In this document: piece after piece, positions 1-9,080 of the stretch
How positions within the stretch are numbered: the stretch's first letter is position 1
Layout: each line of letters starts with the position of its first letter
Assembly (NCBI GenBank): GCA_903895855.1
Contig: CAITVN010000100.1
Coordinates: 1 to 34,177 of the forward strand
Direction of reading: 5' to 3'
DNA from: Oligoflexia bacterium
Lineage (GTDB): Bacteria; Bdellovibrionota; UBA1018
Length of the DNA stretch: 34,177 nucleotides
Made by a program: the position numbers and the translations under genes
Notes under the pieces: model-generated
The model's input: the letters and a program-made list of their open reading frames with translations, nothing else
What the model was told of the DNA's origin: nothing
Databases searched by the model: none

Positions 1-1
1 A

Positions 2-106
2 AGAATCCGTGGTCACGAAGAAATCAAAAATGTTTTAGCTGGGGTTGCTTACCGCGACGGAATCATGGTACCAGCCACTCAACTCCAAGGGGAACGTGCT
101 GCCTAG
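2..106 (+). CDS. C-terminal end of a protein that starts upstream of the window
   Basis: An open frame runs in from the left edge and stops at TAG 104-106. It encodes 34 residues that include RGHEEIKNVLAGVAYRDG and end in ERAA. The composition (Glu/Lys/Val/Gly, no run of rare residues) looks like real protein. A second frame is also open here but gives a Trp/Cys/Arg-rich product, so I prefer this one. I do not recognise the family from so short a piece. The 225 bases from here to the hemerythrin-type gene hold no ORF or convincing terminator that I can see. Confidence 0.45.
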   Translation, partial: RIRGHEEIKNVLAGVAYRDGIMVPATQLQGERAA

Positions 107-331
107 GCCGACTCTCGATCCACAACATTTAGCAATATCTCTGAGGCCCTTGTAGTAGCACACCAAACTGTAGGTCCCACATGAGTTTCTTAAAATAGGC
201 TAAAGAGTCATTTTGTGTAACTTGGATAGATCCTAACGGTGTTGCCATTTGAAAACTATCTAACCACTCGTCAAGAACTACAAACATTTTTTTGGCTATT
301 CAGGCAATCGTTTCTGCCGATGTCGGTTATT

Positions 332-1195
332 TTATGAGAGGCTTTCTAATCGCTTTCTCAATACGCTCATGCGTACTTTTAGGAATCCCACATATGCTCT
401 GTCAGAGTTACAAATGTGATTTACCAACCACTGCTGCATATCGCCTAGAATATTCTCAACGGAGATGACTTCGCGACTTTTGAGGCGGCTTCGATAGTTC
501 TCAATTGTTGCTCGAAGCCGGTCGTGCTCGAGGGTATGCTCCAGCTTTTCTGGGTAGTCAAAATCGCTAAACAGTTGTTCTTCGTACTCTAAATGATAGA
601 TCGTATAGGCAAAGAGCTCGCTTAGTATTTGTGAGCTAGAGCTGTCTCGAGTCTCGGGGTCAGGCATTATGAGAGTATCAAAGAGTTGCGCCATGAGCTT
701 GACCCATTGTCTATGCTGTTCATCGATGCTCGGGATACCTAAGCTGAACTGAAGTTGCCAGTCGAGGTTATACAAGATCGAACCCCTTGGCGATGGCAAT
801 GTTTTCACTATACGCCGGACGATATTTTCATCACAATCAAAATTCTCACAGCAGTTCAAGCCCAACTTTTTTTTGCATTTATCTATTGGCAACGTCTCTT
901 GCGCACAAAAGGAAATAAATGGCGTTTCAAGTTGCATGGCTTTATGAGCTACTCGAAGCGGGATGGTTAGAGTGCTCCCACAGTTATCGGTAACATGATT
1001 AAAAAGTAGCAGGCCTTGATCGGGCGAATCAGAATGTGCTTGATAGGCGAAGAAACGAATTTGCGTGTCGGCCGAGAACGAGGGAAAATGCTCCCATTCC
1101 GTTCCACAGCTGTTACACAGCTTAAATTTTGTTTGATCACCGTCGACGTGAATAAAAGCCGAGCTCGATAAGTGGGTAGACAGGATAACCTCCAA
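332..1195 (-). CDS. Bacteriohemerythrin-domain protein with a Cys-rich N-terminal domain
   Basis: The C-terminal half (about residues 150-280) is a hemerythrin four-helix fold that binds a non-haem di-iron centre and usually O2. The ligand signature is complete: His in IDEQH, HLEYE (H-x3-E), HTLEH (H-x3-H) and NHICNSD (H-x4-D). The N-terminal half is a separate domain with a CNSCG knuckle, an LLLFNH motif, a further Cys-Gly and a C-x(n)-CC-x4-C cluster; it could bind metal or sense redox, but I cannot name it. There is no signal peptide or membrane segment, so it is probably cytosolic and involved in oxygen or iron sensing. The start is uncertain. No ATG lies in frame; TTG at 1195 is the longest start, and its own codons contain a perfect GGAGGT, which could instead drive a CTG a few codons further on. 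It reads away from the histidine kinase at 1712. Confidence 0.85.
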   Translation of the reverse strand: MEVILSTHLSSSAFIHVDGDQTKFKLCNSCGTEWEHFPSFSADTQIRFFAYQAHSDSPDQGLLLFNHVTDNCGSTLTIPLRVAHKAMQLETPFISFCAQETLPIDKCKKKLGLNCCENFDCDENIVRRIVKTLPSPRGSILYNLDWQLQFSLGIPSIDEQHRQWVKLMAQLFDTLIMPDPETRDSSSSQILSELFAYTIYHLEYEEQLFSDFDYPEKLEHTLEHDRLRATIENYRSRLKSREVISVENILGDMQQWLVNHICNSDRAYVGFLKVRMSVLRKRLESLS

Positions 1196-1333
1196 AGAAA
1201 TGACATGATATCTGAAGCCGTAGAAAACTATTTTCAGGAATCAGTGGTCCAGATTTAAAATTCCGCCTCATCATAAAAGTTATACGAATTTCACATAATT
1301 AACTAGATATTTATTAAAATAATTTCGCAGCCC

Positions 1334-1603
1334 TCAAGACTGAAACCTAGTGTCAAGGCCGGCATCGGGATCATTCATCGCTTTATGACGTAGAACTTTT
1401 CGCGCTGTAAAGAGCGCCAATCTTGAGAATTTCGTGAATTCGGTCTTTGTCGTAATCGTAGGCTCGGTGTTGCGGCCCAAGAATTTGAGCGCCGAAATAT
1501 TGACAGAGGTGAGTATCATCTCTTCGAACTACGAATGAATGATCGCGTCGAATTGCTCCCACTCGCTGATCTCAGCTAGACGCACTAAGGCCGCGATGCG
1601 CAC
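1334..1603 (-). pseudogene. Possible decayed small gene interrupted by an amber stop
   Basis: A frame opens at GTG 1603, reads 24 residues (RIAALVRLAEISEWEQFDAI and onwards), hits TAG at 1531-1529, and then stays open for 65 more codons to TGA at 1334. The part after the stop contains an ATG at 1519 that could give a 61-residue protein by itself. The joined product looks amphipathic and helical. No clear Shine-Dalgarno precedes either start and I recognise no family. It may be a relic, a short real gene, or chance. It lies in the 510-base gap between the hemerythrin-type gene and the kinase; the rest of that gap (1196-1333 and 1604-1705) is AT-rich and shows nothing else that I can support. 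Confidence 0.25.
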
Positions 1604-1711
1604 TTAATTTCTATATCTAATTTGAAAATGCAATGTAACCTCGGAGTTGAGCCAAAAGAGATTATCTGCACCTAGCTAATTTGAGTCATTTAGAAATAAA
1701 AAGGAATGAGA

Positions 1712-2977
1712 ATGCAGCACCACGAAAACGACTTATTGCAAAAAAATGACGACTTGAACGACAAGGTAACGTTAACTCGAAAGCTCTCGAAAATTGCCTT
1801 TGTGGCGATCATCGCCTACTCAATGCTTGGCTACAAAAACGGATCACACAAGAGCGCGTTGACGCTGCTCATTTGCGGTTTAGTGCTACTCGGCGCTAAC
1901 GTACTATTGAAAAAACTACCTAGCCCAAAAGTCATCACCTTGTCTCGAACCCTGCTTCTCTTCATTAGCAACTTGACTGCTTTTGTCGCAAATCTCGCAT
2001 CACCCTACGACGATGGCGGCCGATTCTATTTCGTGCCAATCAGCTTGATGTCGCTACTCATTTTTGAATCCCGCGAAAAACGATGGCTTGTCTTTGGTGT
2101 GTCACTTCCGATGGTATTCTATTTGATTTCTTTGTTTTTTCTGCCGCCCGAATCATACCTTGGCAAGGCACCACCCATTGAACTTGAAACCGCTAGGGTC
2201 ATTAATTTTTTCGGAGTGTATATCATCAGCGCCATTGAGATTTTTATTTTCGTGCGCCACATTGTTCGATTGCAAACTCATGCAATAGCACAGAGCAAAT
2301 TTTATGCATTAGGTATTATGGCCGCTGGAATCGCTCATGAAATCAAAAATCCCCTCGCGATCATTTCAATGCGAGCCCAGAGTCTCGAAAGGAGAATTGA
2401 TGAACTGGCTCCTGAAGAAATTAGGCGTAATGTAGAGTCGATTTCGTTAACGACTAAACGAATTGAGACGATCATCGCAAGCCTCAAACGTTTTTCGAGA
2501 GAGGCGTCAAACGATTCATTTACCGCTCTCTCCGGAAAATCTCTCACACAAACAGCCCTTGATTTGTGCCAAATCAGATTCAAAAATACGGCAGTGAAAC
2601 TTCAAATTGACCATGAGCAAGACCTATCTCTTCAAGGCCGAGAAGCCCAACTGATTCAAGTTTTGCTGAACCTTATGAACAACGCATTCGATGCTGCGAG
2701 AGCCTCACCAGAGGCCTGGGTGCGAGTTGAGGTTTTATCAACGTCAATTTCAGTTTTTGATAGCGGCCCCAAAATTTCTGATGAAGTGGCAGAGAAAATC
2801 ATGACTCCCTTTTTTACCACGAAACCAATCAATGAAGGTACCGGTCTTGGCCTCAGCATCTCTAAAGGCATCATGCAATCTCACGGCGGCGAACTCGTCT
2901 TAGACCGAACAGAAAAAAATACCTGCTTTCGAATGCTCTTTTCAAAGACAAGCAACTTGCCAACCATCGCATCTTGA
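1712..2977 (+). CDS. Membrane-bound sensor histidine kinase
   Basis: This is a two-component sensor kinase that autophosphorylates on His and passes phosphate to a response regulator. Residues about 30-190 hold roughly six hydrophobic helices with almost no periplasmic loop, so it may sense a membrane or intramembrane signal. The HisKA H-box is AHEIKNPLAI (His about residue 211 counted from the upstream ATG). The ATP-binding domain has the N-box NLMNNAFDAA, a G1 box DSG, an F-box FFTT and a G2 box GTGLGLS. It belongs to the HPK4/NtrB-like group with the 'GIMAAGIAHEIKNPL' pattern. AAGGA at 1701-1705 abuts the ATG at 1706 but sits 6 bases before the ATG at 1712, so I chose 1712. No cognate regulator is adjacent, so it is an orphan within this window. 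The 198 bases after it contain two TTGACA-like repeats near 2990-3008 but no gene. Confidence 0.9.
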   Translation: MQHHENDLLQKNDDLNDKVTLTRKLSKIAFVAIIAYSMLGYKNGSHKSALTLLICGLVLLGANVLLKKLPSPKVITLSRTLLLFISNLTAFVANLASPYDDGGRFYFVPISLMSLLIFESREKRWLVFGVSLPMVFYLISLFFLPPESYLGKAPPIELETARVINFFGVYIISAIEIFIFVRHIVRLQTHAIAQSKFYALGIMAAGIAHEIKNPLAIISMRAQSLERRIDELAPEEIRRNVESISLTTKRIETIIASLKRFSREASNDSFTALSGKSLTQTALDLCQIRFKNTAVKLQIDHEQDLSLQGREAQLIQVLLNLMNNAFDAARASPEAWVRVEVLSTSISVFDSGPKISDEVAEKIMTPFFTTKPINEGTGLGLSISKGIMQSHGGELVLDRTEKNTCFRMLFSKTSNLPTIAS

Positions 2978-3175
2978 ATAAGTTTTTATTTGACACTAGC
3001 TGTTGACAAATGATTTTTAAAGAGCAAGACGGATCACAGTTTGACCGCGGCAGTCTTTTGAACTAACTCGTGGCAAAGTTCACCCCCCCTAGCGGCCCAG
3101 TAAGAGACCCTGGTCATGAAGACTCGCTGGGGCCCAATTGCGGTCACGGCCCTAATGCATTTTACCTGAAACGTT

Positions 3176-3619
3176 CTAGTATTCGATCGAAACGACGAAC
3201 TTGTTATCGACCTGTGCTACCGATAGGTCGCACTGCTCAGTGGGTTCAATGACGTCGAATTTTCTTCCAAAGACGCCTGTTTTTTCAACTACGTTTGCAC
3301 AAACAACGGTGCTGCCGGCAGCGGTCTTCAGTTGAATCTCGCGGGCATAAGAGTCGTAACTGAGGCCGAGGCCTTCGATGTGTCTGGTTTTGTAGGTCTT
3401 ACTGGGCGCGTTTCCGTGTCCGGCATAGGTGAAGGTCATGACTCTGACATCGACGTGGGCACTGCCCGAGTTTTCGTCGAAATGATAAAATTTGGCATCG
3501 AGTCGATAGCGGTGTGCGGTGCCGGCACTCGCGCTGACCGTTTCAGCTAATGCAAGCTGAGGCAATGAAGCCATGACTAACCCTAAAGAACAAAGAATGT
3601 GATTGGCACTAAGTTTCAT
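3176..3619 (-). CDS. Small exported protein of unknown function
   Basis: This 147-residue protein has a classic signal peptide: a basic MKLSANH start, a hydrophobic core, and a likely cleavage after ALA-ET near residue 25. The mature part is rich in Ser/Thr/Tyr and beta-prone, with two cysteines (VVCANV and EQCDL) that could form a disulphide. That fits a periplasmic or secreted beta-sandwich, but no family is recognised. The ATG at 3619 is preceded by GGGAG in the run of bases just upstream, at a normal distance. A good minus-strand -10 box lies at 3674-3679. The gene stands alone, and the ATPase gene behind it (3712) is transcribed in the same direction from further upstream. Confidence 0.75.
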   Translation of the reverse strand: MKLSANHILCSLGLVMASLPQLALAETVSASAGTAHRYRLDAKFYHFDENSGSAHVDVRVMTFTYAGHGNAPSKTYKTRHIEGLGLSYDSYAREIQLKTAAGSTVVCANVVEKTGVFGRKFDVIEPTEQCDLSVAQVDNKFVVSIEY

Positions 3620-3673
3620 GATAAAGACTCCCTTTTTTTGTTCTCAGTACATGAATTTGCTTTGTTTTGCCTA

Positions 3674-3702
3674 ATTATATTTTTGGCGCACCTGAGTTTT
3701 AG
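3674..3702 (-). promoter_or_regulatory. Candidate sigma70-type promoter for the small exported protein
   Basis: Read on the minus strand, there is a perfect TATAAT (3679-3674). A weak -35 (CTAAAA, 3702-3697) lies 17 bases upstream. Transcription would begin about 45-50 bases before the ATG at 3619. The -10 is convincing; the -35 is poor. Confidence 0.4.
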
Positions 3703-3711
3703 GTAGTCTTT

Positions 3712-5055
3712 TCAACGTTTAGACGAAAACCACTCGTACCCAGGAATTACTTGAATCGTGCCGTTTTGAACTCTGATCTCGCCTCGAGTATCCAGGGTGA
3801 CCAGCTCTGATTTGATTAATCCCATTTCCCCCATGGCTTCATCAAGGGCGCTCACTTCTCGCTTTCGAGTTTCTTCATTATCAAGCTCTAAACAAACTTG
3901 AGTTAAAGTAATGTCGCCTCTCTTGCGGGCCGATGCCAATTCGGCGCTAATGTTTGATTCAATCGTCAAAAAATCGACTTCTTTGCCACTTTTTGTCTTG
4001 AAGTAAAAAATCTGATTTTCTCGCCTTCGCATTTGCAGATAGACTGCATTCTCAAGCAAACGACCCAGATTTTGAGCGGCCCCCATATTCACGTGCGCCG
4101 CTAGCCCCGTATCAATGACATAGGCCTTTTTAGGATTGACCGATCGCTTGCTGAAAGACTCAGAATACATCGGCACAGTAAATACTGCGAAACAATCTTC
4201 AAACCATTTCAAACACTCACCCACTAGAGTCTTATCTACCCGGTGCCCCGATGCCTTCATGCGTTCATGCAGTTTATTCTGAGTACAAAGCTGAGCAATT
4301 TGTCCAAAAAGAAGTGTAAATAAGAATCGAACGGCAGGAATTTGGGTGACCCCATGTCTTTCGACAATATCTCTTAAGAGCAGAACCTCAAAATATTCCT
4401 GAAGTACCCGAAGCCTCGTATTCTCACTTGCCTTCAAAGTTTCAGGAAAGCCCCCTCGACTGAGGTAGTATTTAAACTGATTTTTTAAAATGGCTCGAGC
4501 CTTAGGGGCCTGGCTGCTCTGATCTATTTTTAAGAAACGACAAGTTTCATCAAATGAAAACGGAAAAATTTCGTACGAAAGCGACCGCCCGCGCATTGAA
4601 GTCGCAATTTCTGCCCCCAGTAACTTCGACGAAGAGCCGGTCAAATAGACTGCTCGCCCTTTTTGTCTCAGCAAGCGATTGACAAAGAGCTCCCACCCCT
4701 TGACCTCGTGCAATTCATCAAGCATCAAAAGCGACTGTTCGCCTCGTGACGGCGTTTCAGCACATTTTTCATCAAACGCCTCGAGTAAAAGACTCAGGTC
4801 TTTTTGCTGAAGCCCTGACAAGCGCTCATCACCAAAGTTGAGGTAACCGACATGACTTAGTTCGAGCCCTTTTTCGAGCCAATCACTTCGAACTTGCCTT
4901 AAAAGTGAAGACTTGCCGCATCGGCGAACTCCAGTGAGAATCGTCGCTTTTTCTGGCATCCAGTCGACCTGAATATCACGAGGCATGAAATCATCGCGCG
5001 CTGGCAACGTGTCTTCATCTAACAATGAGCGAAAAATAGTTTTCAATGAATTCAT
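3712..5055 (-). CDS. AAA-family ATPase with C-terminal DUF4143-type domain
   Basis: This 447-residue protein matches the layout of the widespread AAA_14/DUF4143 ATPases. The N-terminal P-loop has Walker A GVRRCGKSS (residues 42-50), Walker B LLMLDE (about 109-114) and a sensor-like YLTGSSS. The C-terminal part has the typical LLRDIVERHGV and KTKSGKEVDF motifs; the last resembles a restriction-endonuclease-like core. The cellular role of the family is poorly defined. Members are often found singly, scattered and horizontally exchanged, and no partner gene is visible here. The ATG at 5055 is preceded only by a weak GAGAG. It lies 102 bases downstream of the GNAT-NUDIX gene in the same direction, so an operon is possible but not evident. 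Confidence 0.88.
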   Translation of the reverse strand: MNSLKTIFRSLLDEDTLPARDDFMPRDIQVDWMPEKATILTGVRRCGKSSLLRQVRSDWLEKGLELSHVGYLNFGDERLSGLQQKDLSLLLEAFDEKCAETPSRGEQSLLMLDELHEVKGWELFVNRLLRQKGRAVYLTGSSSKLLGAEIATSMRGRSLSYEIFPFSFDETCRFLKIDQSSQAPKARAILKNQFKYYLSRGGFPETLKASENTRLRVLQEYFEVLLLRDIVERHGVTQIPAVRFLFTLLFGQIAQLCTQNKLHERMKASGHRVDKTLVGECLKWFEDCFAVFTVPMYSESFSKRSVNPKKAYVIDTGLAAHVNMGAAQNLGRLLENAVYLQMRRRENQIFYFKTKSGKEVDFLTIESNISAELASARKRGDITLTQVCLELDNEETRKREVSALDEAMGEMGLIKSELVTLDTRGEIRVQNGTIQVIPGYEWFSSKR

Positions 5056-5157
5056 CTCTCAGAATACACTACAGCATAGTGGTAGCCATACGCAACCACT
5101 TTTCGGCAAAACCATATGCCATCGGCAACTACATCATTTTCCTAAGAAATTGCAGGC

Positions 5158-6405
5158 CTACCTTCGCCCTACATTTTTAGCCTTCGAACATTCAATTGCT
5201 CCGACTGCCGAATGAAGAGAATTATTCGGTAGTCGGGCTCTAATTTCGAACCGAGATTTGTAGAAATGCCACGCAGTAATCGCCAGCGAGTGCGTGATCT
5301 GGCCCGTCTCAATCAGATGATCGATGTCACCCAAGCGAATCAAGGTGTAAGCGATGTCTTCGTTTTCGTCGAGGGCTTGTGATGTTTTGAGCTCAACATC
5401 GTGCACGGCAAAGTGAAAACAGAAATTACTCAAGAAGGCGGGATTCGGCCGACACTGACCAATCGGCAATACCGACTGCTCTTCGCCAGGTTCATAGCCC
5501 GTTTCTTCAACGAGTTCACGCTTAGCCGCGACCAAAGGCCGCTCACCGGGTTCGATGGTTCCGGCCGGAAACTCTAATGTGATCTCTTGAGTGCCAAACC
5601 GAAACTGCCGCACCATAACGACAAAGCCGTCTTTCGTGACGGGTATGATATTCACCCAATTGCTAGTTTCGATCACGTCAAAAGGTTTTTCTGTATTTTT
5701 TTTCGGATGAACAAAACCCACTTTAAACAAATCAAAGAGAAAGGTTTTCGCTACGTGAGTTTTAAAAGTTGATTTCCACCTGGTCGGAACCAACGCACTT
5801 ACCAAGTCACTCGGCGCCTCGGTTAAATTCAATCGCCCGACAACCGGCTTCACAAAAAATGACATGCTAACCGTATCGACGTAGCGTTCAGTAGAATACT
5901 TCAGATCGCGCTTCGCCACCCCGTCTATCTCAAAACCCAGTTTATGATACAGGCCAATGGCACGCTGATTATTTGCATGAACTTTTAGACTGATCTTTTC
6001 AAGGGTCTGATGCAGGGTGGCCCAGTCAATGAGCGCATCTAAAAGAGATTCTCCGACCCCTCGATCTCGAAATTGACAGTCAACCACGACTGCAAACGAT
6101 CCGGTGTGCGCAATGCGAGTTCGGTGACCGCACGAAAAATCTAAGTAACCTACGATTTTCGAATCGATCACGGCAACCAGCCAAAGGTGTGCCGGGTGGT
6201 CAATCGCTTTCTGTATACGGCTGATGCCCTCACCTGGTGCCGGTCGAAACTCACCAGAATTGAGAAGCGTATAATCATTCTCTGAAATGACCGAATGCAA
6301 AATCTGTTCAATCGCTTGCACGTCTTGATCGTTCGCGGCGGCACTTCGAATGACGACCGGGTTTTTAGACTTGAGAGGGTATTCTTTTGATGCAAAAATG
6401 GCCAT
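5158..6405 (-). CDS. GNAT acetyltransferase fused to a NUDIX hydrolase
   Basis: Two enzymes appear in one 415-residue chain. Residues about 15-185 form a GNAT fold with the acetyl-CoA loop FRDRGVG and the C-terminal ANNQRAIGLYHKLGF segment typical of RimI-like N-acetyltransferases. Residues about 240-395 form a NUDIX domain with an intact box from GTIEPGE to REL-x-EETGY, matching G-x5-E-x7-RE-U-x-EE-x-G-U. The preceding VVMVRQFRFGTQEITLEFPAG is typical of ADP-ribose / nucleoside-diphosphate-sugar pyrophosphatases. A linker of about 55 residues joins them. The first in-frame codon is TTG 6411, but ATG 6405 two codons later is more likely. Substrates cannot be read from sequence. Both halves appear catalytically complete. 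Confidence 0.88.
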   Translation of the reverse strand: MAIFASKEYPLKSKNPVVIRSAAANDQDVQAIEQILHSVISENDYTLLNSGEFRPAPGEGISRIQKAIDHPAHLWLVAVIDSKIVGYLDFSCGHRTRIAHTGSFAVVVDCQFRDRGVGESLLDALIDWATLHQTLEKISLKVHANNQRAIGLYHKLGFEIDGVAKRDLKYSTERYVDTVSMSFFVKPVVGRLNLTEAPSDLVSALVPTRWKSTFKTHVAKTFLFDLFKVGFVHPKKNTEKPFDVIETSNWVNIIPVTKDGFVVMVRQFRFGTQEITLEFPAGTIEPGERPLVAAKRELVEETGYEPGEEQSVLPIGQCRPNPAFLSNFCFHFAVHDVELKTSQALDENEDIAYTLIRLGDIDHLIETGQITHSLAITAWHFYKSRFEIRARLPNNSLHSAVGAIECSKAKNVGRR

Positions 6406-6477
6406 GATCAATCACTACCACTACCCTGCTTTTTCTAAAAGAGCCGGTTGCAACCCCATAACGGCAGAGGGCTAAAC

Positions 6478-8856
6478 CTATCTGGCTTCTTCCGTACTCT
6501 CGCGTGAATTGAGGCCCAATCTAAGAGAGCAGTTTACGATGACCCCAAGAAGAGTGTTCGCGTCAACTGGCTTCGCAAGATAACCATGAAAACCGGCTTC
6601 TCTGACCCGCATTTCATCTTCGGGGCCAGCGAAGGCCGTTAACGCGATCACTGGAGTCTGAACATCTTTTTGCGAAGACAAGTTTTTAATTTGTTTCAGT
6701 AGGCTATAGCCATCTGTCTCGGGCATGGCAATATCGCTGATAATTAGGTCAGGTGAAAAAGTACTGAGAACATCGAGCGCCTCTTTGGCAGACAATACCG
6801 GCCGGACGATGATCTCGTAAGACTCGAGCACCATTTTAATTGCGTCGAGAATGCGCGAATCGTCGTCAACACAGAGAATTTTCAAACCCTTGACTCGACT
6901 CAGTTCTTCTGCGGTAGGCAGAGAAAGAGCCAGCCCCTCATCCAGCAGATGCTTGGGCGATGTATCAGACTGCAGAGCGACCGCGCGAATTGGCAATTGA
7001 ACCGTAAAAGTAGATCCCAAGTTCTTACCTAGGCTTTTGGCTTCAAGGCTGCCGCCCATCATTTTAGCGAGACTGTTCGAGATCGCGAGGCCAAGCCCCA
7101 GCCCGCCGTGTTCTCGGGTCGACGAACTATCGGCCTGAACAAAGCGATTGAAAATCTGATTCAGAAAATCAGGAGAAATGCCCGATCCGTTGTCGCGAAT
7201 GGTAAACTCGACATGATCGCCACTTCGGCGCAGACCAATCCAGATTTTTCCACCCCGCGGTGTAAACTTAAGAGCGTTACCCAAGAGGTTCCACAAAATC
7301 TGACGTAATCTGACCGGGTCGGCGAAAACCGTAGTCACCGCAGGGTCAACACTTGAAATCAGTTCAATCTGCTTTTCTGAGGCCGTCAAAGTGACTGAGC
7401 TGACTTCTTCGAACAACACCGGTGCCGGTGAGATTTCTCTGCAATTCAGGACCAGTTTTCCTGAAGAAATTCTAGAAACATCAAGCAGATCGTTAATGAG
7501 TCGAGACTGTGCCAGGGCACTTTGCTCAATGACCTCGATTCCTTTTCGGGATTTTTCAGCAGAAAGCCTGCCCGATCTGATGAGTTGAGACCACGACAAA
7601 ATCGCCGTAAGCGGAGTGCGCAACTCATGAGACAGAGTAGCAAGAAAAAGATCTTTGGTTCGATTAGCTTGTTCGGCGACTTCTTTGGCCACGCGTAGCG
7701 CCTCGTCGGCAGTCTTGCGCTCGGTGACGTCTTCATGAATCAATACGACAATATCAACTCTTCCTTCTTCGTTTTTGATTGGAAACGCGAGTGACTTTAC
7801 AAAACGCTTAAACCCAAGACCAAGCGTATCGTTTGAATCGTATTCGCTAGACGGCAACTCAACCAATTCACCGGTGAAAGCCTTTTTCAGATCATCGCTT
7901 AAGCCCAGGCGCTCGAGCTGCTGATCGCGAAGAATATTGTAGTCTTTAAGGTCTTCAAATTTAACGCCCCACAGTTTTTCAAAGGACTTGCTGACTTTTA
8001 TTGTTTTGCCGGTAGCATCCAGTACTTGAATACTAAGGGGGGATTGTTCGATGATGAACCTAAATCGCTCCTCACTTTGTTGGAGCGCAATTTGCGCCTG
8101 TCTTCGCTCGGTGATGTCTTGAAAGACTCCAAAAACAATTTTGTTTTTATCAGAAAACAGACGGCGTTTACCCAGGGCACGAACTATTCGAGAGTTGCCT
8201 TTTGCCGTGACTATTTCTAGCTCTAAGTCAAACGGATCGCCACTATCGATGGTACGTTGCAAAGCTTGGGTAATGATTGGAATAGAGGCGGGGGTGTAGA
8301 AGCCAATACCATTCTCTAGCGTCGGTTTGAAATTTAGCTCGACTTCGTGAATACGATAAACTTCCTCGGTCCACGTGAAGTCTTGTTTAACCAGATCGAG
8401 TTCCCATCCGCCGATTTTTCCGAGTTCTCCAGTTTCATTGAGAAGAGACTGACTTTTTATCAACGCCTCTTCGGTTTGCTTGCGCTCGGTGATGTCCTGG
8501 TGAATCGCAACATAGATTTGACCATACTCTGAATGGTCAAATTTTTTGACGGTGGCTTGACACCAAAACGAAGAACCATCTTTTTTTACGTTCTGGACTT
8601 CACCCTTCCACTGACCGCATTGTTCAAGTGCTGCGACAATTTTAGCTGCCACTTCTTTGGCTGTTTTTGAACCATCATCAAAATTTACGATGGCAACAGG
8701 CTGACCGATCAACTCACCGTGCTTAAAGCCAAACAGCGCTTCAAATTTTGGATTGGCATACACGATTGAAGCGTCGCTCACCCGAATAAAATACACGCCA
8801 TCGGTCATTAAATTGAAAATCAGACTCTGAAGATTTTTGTCATCACTCTCAGACAT
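6478..8856 (-). CDS. Hybrid sensor histidine kinase, three PAS domains and receiver
   Basis: This is a soluble 792-residue hybrid kinase. Three PAS/PAC units occupy about residues 10-125, 137-252 and 262-383, each ending in a D-(I/V)-TERK/R linker. HisKA follows with SHELRTPLTAIL (His about 410). The HATPase has NLLGNALKF, DNGSGIS and GGLGLGLAIS. A C-terminal receiver has CVDDD, phospho-acceptor Asp about 708 in ISDIAMP, and the conserved Lys in LAKPVD. There is no membrane segment, so it senses an intracellular signal, possibly by a PAS-bound ligand or redox change. With no DNA-binding output, it probably feeds a phosphotransfer protein elsewhere. AGGAG precedes the ATG by 10 bases. A likely promoter is at 8893-8921. 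It shares its kinase-receiver arrangement with the gene at 31518. Confidence 0.93.
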   Translation of the reverse strand: MSESDDKNLQSLIFNLMTDGVYFIRVSDASIVYANPKFEALFGFKHGELIGQPVAIVNFDDGSKTAKEVAAKIVAALEQCGQWKGEVQNVKKDGSSFWCQATVKKFDHSEYGQIYVAIHQDITERKQTEEALIKSQSLLNETGELGKIGGWELDLVKQDFTWTEEVYRIHEVELNFKPTLENGIGFYTPASIPIITQALQRTIDSGDPFDLELEIVTAKGNSRIVRALGKRRLFSDKNKIVFGVFQDITERRQAQIALQQSEERFRFIIEQSPLSIQVLDATGKTIKVSKSFEKLWGVKFEDLKDYNILRDQQLERLGLSDDLKKAFTGELVELPSSEYDSNDTLGLGFKRFVKSLAFPIKNEEGRVDIVVLIHEDVTERKTADEALRVAKEVAEQANRTKDLFLATLSHELRTPLTAILSWSQLIRSGRLSAEKSRKGIEVIEQSALAQSRLINDLLDVSRISSGKLVLNCREISPAPVLFEEVSSVTLTASEKQIELISSVDPAVTTVFADPVRLRQILWNLLGNALKFTPRGGKIWIGLRRSGDHVEFTIRDNGSGISPDFLNQIFNRFVQADSSSTREHGGLGLGLAISNSLAKMMGGSLEAKSLGKNLGSTFTVQLPIRAVALQSDTSPKHLLDEGLALSLPTAEELSRVKGLKILCVDDDSRILDAIKMVLESYEIIVRPVLSAKEALDVLSTFSPDLIISDIAMPETDGYSLLKQIKNLSSQKDVQTPVIALTAFAGPEDEMRVREAGFHGYLAKPVDANTLLGVIVNCSLRLGLNSRESTEEAR

Positions 8857-8892
8857 AAAAACAGGACTCCTCAGCGCTTTCTCACGTCAATT

Positions 8893-8921
8893 ATCATAGC
8901 AAAGTGCGCCTGCGTTAGCAA
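8893..8921 (-). promoter_or_regulatory. Candidate promoter for the three-PAS hybrid kinase
   Basis: On the minus strand, TTGCTA (8921-8916) and TATGAT (8898-8893) are separated by exactly 17 bases, close to the sigma70 consensus. Transcription would begin about 30 bases before the kinase ATG at 8856. It is a pattern match only. Confidence 0.45.
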
Positions 8922-9080
8922 CTCTAACGGTAATTCGCCTCGTGCCAAATTTTCTAGCGCAGACATGATTTGCCATAAATTTCGTCCAAAAAATGAACCT
9001 ACTGCTCAGCCGATGCAAAAAAAATATTAACTACCTTCCATAATTGACACAATCACTACAATCAATTGAGGTGTTTTTAG

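Noticed and set aside
755..970. Plus-strand ORF inside the hemerythrin gene
   Set aside because: It is antisense to a well-supported hemerythrin frame and has no coding features of its own.
1263..1290. Possible third copy of the repeated element (cgcctcatcataaaagttatac)
   Set aside because: Only the first block is loosely similar; the cctaagc and tggatcatgcaag blocks and the hairpin are absent, so it is probably chance.
3070..3252. Plus-strand ORF of 60 codons
   Set aside because: It is Pro/Gly/Cys/Arg-rich and overlaps the 3' end of the minus-strand exported protein; no Shine-Dalgarno or family.
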